The notes beneath the pieces were generated by a model. It did no database searches. It was not told where the DNA came from and saw only the letters and a list, made by a program, of their open reading frames with translations. 64,000 nucleotides of DNA from Buddleja alternifolia (taxonomy: Eukaryota; Streptophyta; Magnoliopsida; Lamiales; Scrophulariaceae): NCBI GenBank assembly GCA_019426215.1, contig CM033391.1:9102708-9166707 (forward strand), given 5' to 3'. Of this stretch, positions 61,780 through 64,000 are shown in pieces. Every line of letters begins with the position of its first letter. Position 1 is the stretch's first letter. The position numbers and the translations under genes were made by a program.

Positions 61780-62120
61780 AGGTGTTATAAATTCAATGGT
61801 CAACGATCAAGATCATGCCTCACATCAGTATAATGTGAATTCTATTATTATTGTGACTTTATCTTCACCTTTCAATGTAAAAATATTCGGTGCGGAAGTC
61901 TTTCCCACCGTGATGGGTAGAGACAAACCTCACGATCATGCCCCATGTTAGTACGATGTTGGTTCCACAATTATTGTGACATCGTCTTCATCTTTAAATG
62001 TGAAAATATTCAGTGCATCCAAGTATTTTCACAGCATAGAGACAACGGTCACGATTATGCCCCACATCAGTACAATGTGAGTTCCATTATTATTGTGACA
62101 TCATCCACACCTTTTTCGAT
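61780..62120. repeat. Three-copy tandem repeat, unit ~120 bp
   Basis: Each unit contains CAACG or CAAAC, TCA(C/A)GATCATGCC, (A/T)CATCAGTA-(A/G)ATGT and ATTATTGTGACAT, then ATCTTCACCTTT-AATGT-AAAATATTC. Units start near 61800, 61923 and 62040; the last is cut short. They lie between the convergent WD40 and NPF genes. No coding capacity. Confidence 0.75.
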
Positions 62121-62191
62121 GTGTAAATACCCTTTTTCAGGAGGTATATTCCACCACAAGGGTTAGAGGTTATATCGAAATGCGAAAACGC

Positions 62192-62197
62192 TTTATT
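62192..62197 (-). terminator. Likely polyadenylation signal of the NPF gene
   Basis: On the minus strand AATAAA lies about 98 nt beyond the NPF stop codon, next to an A-rich run. This spacing fits a plant 3' end. Confidence 0.4.
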
Positions 62198-62294
62198 TTC
62201 CTTTGAAGAAAAAAAAGAAAAGAAAAAATACAAATAGGTTCAACTCTTTGGCATTGAATTCATAAAGATACATTACAGACTCTTACAGAGATTA

Positions 62295-63129
62295 TTAACT
62301 TCTGTTGGAATAATGAGCAGCTTTTTCAGAATTTTGATATTTGTACAATGATGCGCACACAAGAAAATAAACATAATTGATTGCTCCCATGGTACAAGCA
62401 ACCCAATACACATTATCTAGCCTTCCATTGTCTATACTGTCTGGTGGTAACCATCCTGTTGCCCTTCTTATCAGATCAATCACAACATTGCTCAAATAAA
62501 AGGCGCCCCCAATAGACATAGCAACGGCTGCAGTCGACGTGCTTTTAAGCGTCTCGGGAAATTCTTGGTAGTACAATGCAACTTGTCCTGCAAAATGAAA
62601 TGCTTCTGCAATACCAACACTAGCGAGCTGTGGCACTAGCCAGAAAACCGACATTGGAATAACGCCATGGATTTGGTTTTCGGGATTTTTGGAATCCATT
62701 CTTAGCCTCTTGGACTCGACGATTGCTGAAATGGCCATGCTTAGGACGGTAAAGAAATGGCCCGTCCCTACACGTTGTAGGGGAGTAAGAGGTTTTTGAG
62801 TGAGTTTTTGCCAAAGAGGGAAAACGAGGCGGTCTAGTGTTACTATTGTGATGGAAGTGGAGAAGAGTGTGAATACTTGCATCGAGGCGGCGGGGATTTT
62901 GAAACGGGACCCGAGATGGGCGTCCATGGTTTTGGCTTGGAAGATGATGAAACTCATTTGGATACCTATTGGGATGGACAATATCAAACCACTTAACCAT
63001 ATTGGGAAGATTTTGATGAGTGTTTTGAGATCTTCTACTTGTTGGACTGTACATAGTCTCCACGGGTTTATGATCGAACCATCCGACGTCGTGTCTCCTA
63101 CGGTTCTCAGCGCTGCACGATTCAAAAAC
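62295..63129 (-). CDS. NPF (NRT1/PTR) family transporter, last exon, 5' part outside the window
   Basis: Proton-coupled membrane transporter family for nitrate, peptides or other small molecules. The exon begins at an acceptor GCAG (63130-63133) and reads FLNRAALRTVGD, the usual NPF start of the last large exon. It continues CTVQQVEDLKTLIKIFPIW, then the C-terminal membrane half (QMSFIIFQAKTMD, RLVFPLWQKLT, PLQRVGTGHFF, SVFWLVPQLASVGIAEAF, YYQEFPETLKSTSTAA) and a short polar tail ending near the stop at 62295. It is 278 residues or so, about half of a usual 550-600 residue NPF. The TVQQVEDLK and FYQEFP-type motifs resemble the NPF2 subfamily; substrate is not predictable. Upstream exons were not found before position 64000, so the intron is longer than 870 bp or the gene is broken beyond the edge. 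Confidence 0.85.
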
Positions 63130-63780
63130 CTGCAAATTCATGGCAAATTTGCAATGAAACATGTGATATAATCGATCTTTTCAGGAAATTAGGATTGGTT
63201 TTATATTGTATAATGAACTCTTGAAGCAACTCGGGTAGCTGGTGTCTAGTGGCTAGTGTGGATGCCATCATTTCTATTAGAAAAGTACAATATTAGTAAC
63301 AAAATGTCAAGTGACAATGTTAAAATTGTCAGTAATTATATATATTGAGAACAAATAGTTTGTTTTATTACCAAAATGATTTTAAGAAGTCCAATACTGA
63401 CAATAATTGTAAACGTTGAATTGTAATGTTTAGTTTAATTTTTTCCCCATTTTTTAATTTCTTACAATTATTTAACATATTTAATAAAATATTTTTTCAT
63501 CTTAATATTCAATTTAATTTGAGAACTATTTTCTAATTAAATATTTTTTATATTTATTAAATTATATTGAGTAACTTAATATTTAATTTTTTTGTCATAT
63601 GAATATAAACTTAGTTTAAAATATATATTCTTAAATTTTTAGATATTTTTTTATTTTCAGATTTTCAAAGTTTTTTAAATGTTTTTTCTTTTTTTGAATT
63701 ATTTTTGTCCATGTCAAAATTTATTGCTAATGTTTATGTTACAGTATCTTATTTCACTTGTCAGTGCTTCTGTTATATTC

Positions 63781-63864
63781 GATTAGATTATCACCAAGGA
63801 AGACACAATACCCAGAAGTCGAACGACGAGTATCAGGGCATCCAACCCAGTCAGCATCGGAGTA
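63781..63864 (-). pseudogene. Copia RNase H fragment in the NPF intron
   Basis: On the minus strand 63864-63781 reads [20 protein letters not shown] and then VFLGDNLI, the strongly conserved RNase H block of Copia elements. Past 63781 similarity fades and stops appear. The surrounding 63170-63780 is very AT-rich. A Copia relic therefore lies in the intron of the NPF gene, possibly extending past the right edge. Confidence 0.8.
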
Positions 63865-64000
63865 AGATCTATCCATCACGTCACTAGTCATTTAAAAAGT
63901 TATGCATGAATTTTATAAAAGTTTATATTAAGTGTTGAAGGGAATATGTTCAACGCTTAACATATACCACTTGTAAGATTTATGTGGACGCTTGAAGTTA

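Noticed and set aside
62800..63171. Plus-strand frame of 123 codons over the NPF exon
   Set aside because: Antisense shadow of the NPF coding exon.

Overview
The window is nuclear DNA of a flowering plant. It has GT-AG introns, AT-rich spacers and the usual mix of plant transposons (Copia, LINE with RNase H, CACTA, Mutator-like, hAT, Tourist, SINE). The gene set (arogenate dehydratase, V-ATPase subunit a1, a WD40 protein of the DCAF8/ASG2 type, an NPF transporter) and the style of the repeats fit a eudicot, perhaps an asterid; the exact taxon cannot be read from the sequence.

Four genes can be supported. (1) 17802-22446 (+): arogenate/prephenate dehydratase of the ADT1/ADT2 type, 11 exons, 389 aa, chloroplast phenylalanine synthesis. 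(2) 27898-42789 (+): V-type H+-ATPase subunit a, VHA-a1 type, 18 exons, 823 aa, apparently intact. (3) 56975-61407 (+): WD40-repeat DCAF8/ASG2-like protein, 5 exons, 479 aa, a likely CUL4-DDB1 substrate receptor. (4) 62295-63129 (-): last exon of an NPF (NRT1/PTR) transporter whose earlier exons lie beyond the right edge. The exon models were joined by hand at GT-AG sites, and all phases close without a stop. The genes look like independent housekeeping or metabolic loci; nothing suggests a cluster with a joint function.

Region 1-17600 has no host gene and is a transposon graveyard with unusually readable boundaries. An ~150-bp direct duplication carries a hAT element with an 8-bp target duplication (1410-1958) in its first copy. 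Its second copy carries a Mutator-like element with a 9-bp target duplication (2129-6045). That element holds a solo Copia LTR (2492-5213), which itself contains a tandem array and a palindromic MITE. A SINE follows (9567-9763, 13-bp target duplication). Then comes a CACTA element (10979-15962, target duplication AAT) with a decayed transposase gene and a Mutator-like MITE nested in it (14666-15494, perfect 9-bp duplication). A two-fold duplication, with a second duplication inside it, lies directly upstream of the ADT gene.

Region 44.1-56.6 kb is a LINE relic (+) split by a 9-kb Copia element (-) with two LTRs of about 1.63 kb, a primer-binding site complementary to initiator tRNA-Met, a polypurine tract and decayed gag-int-RT-RNaseH. 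Introns of the VHA-a1 and WD40 genes hold several MITEs, including three copies of one family. I found no CRISPR, no operon-like defence system and no clear tRNA or rRNA gene. The points of most interest are the nested insertion histories, the shortened CACTA gene, the MITE family shared by introns of two genes, and a GC-rich block in the Copia leader.
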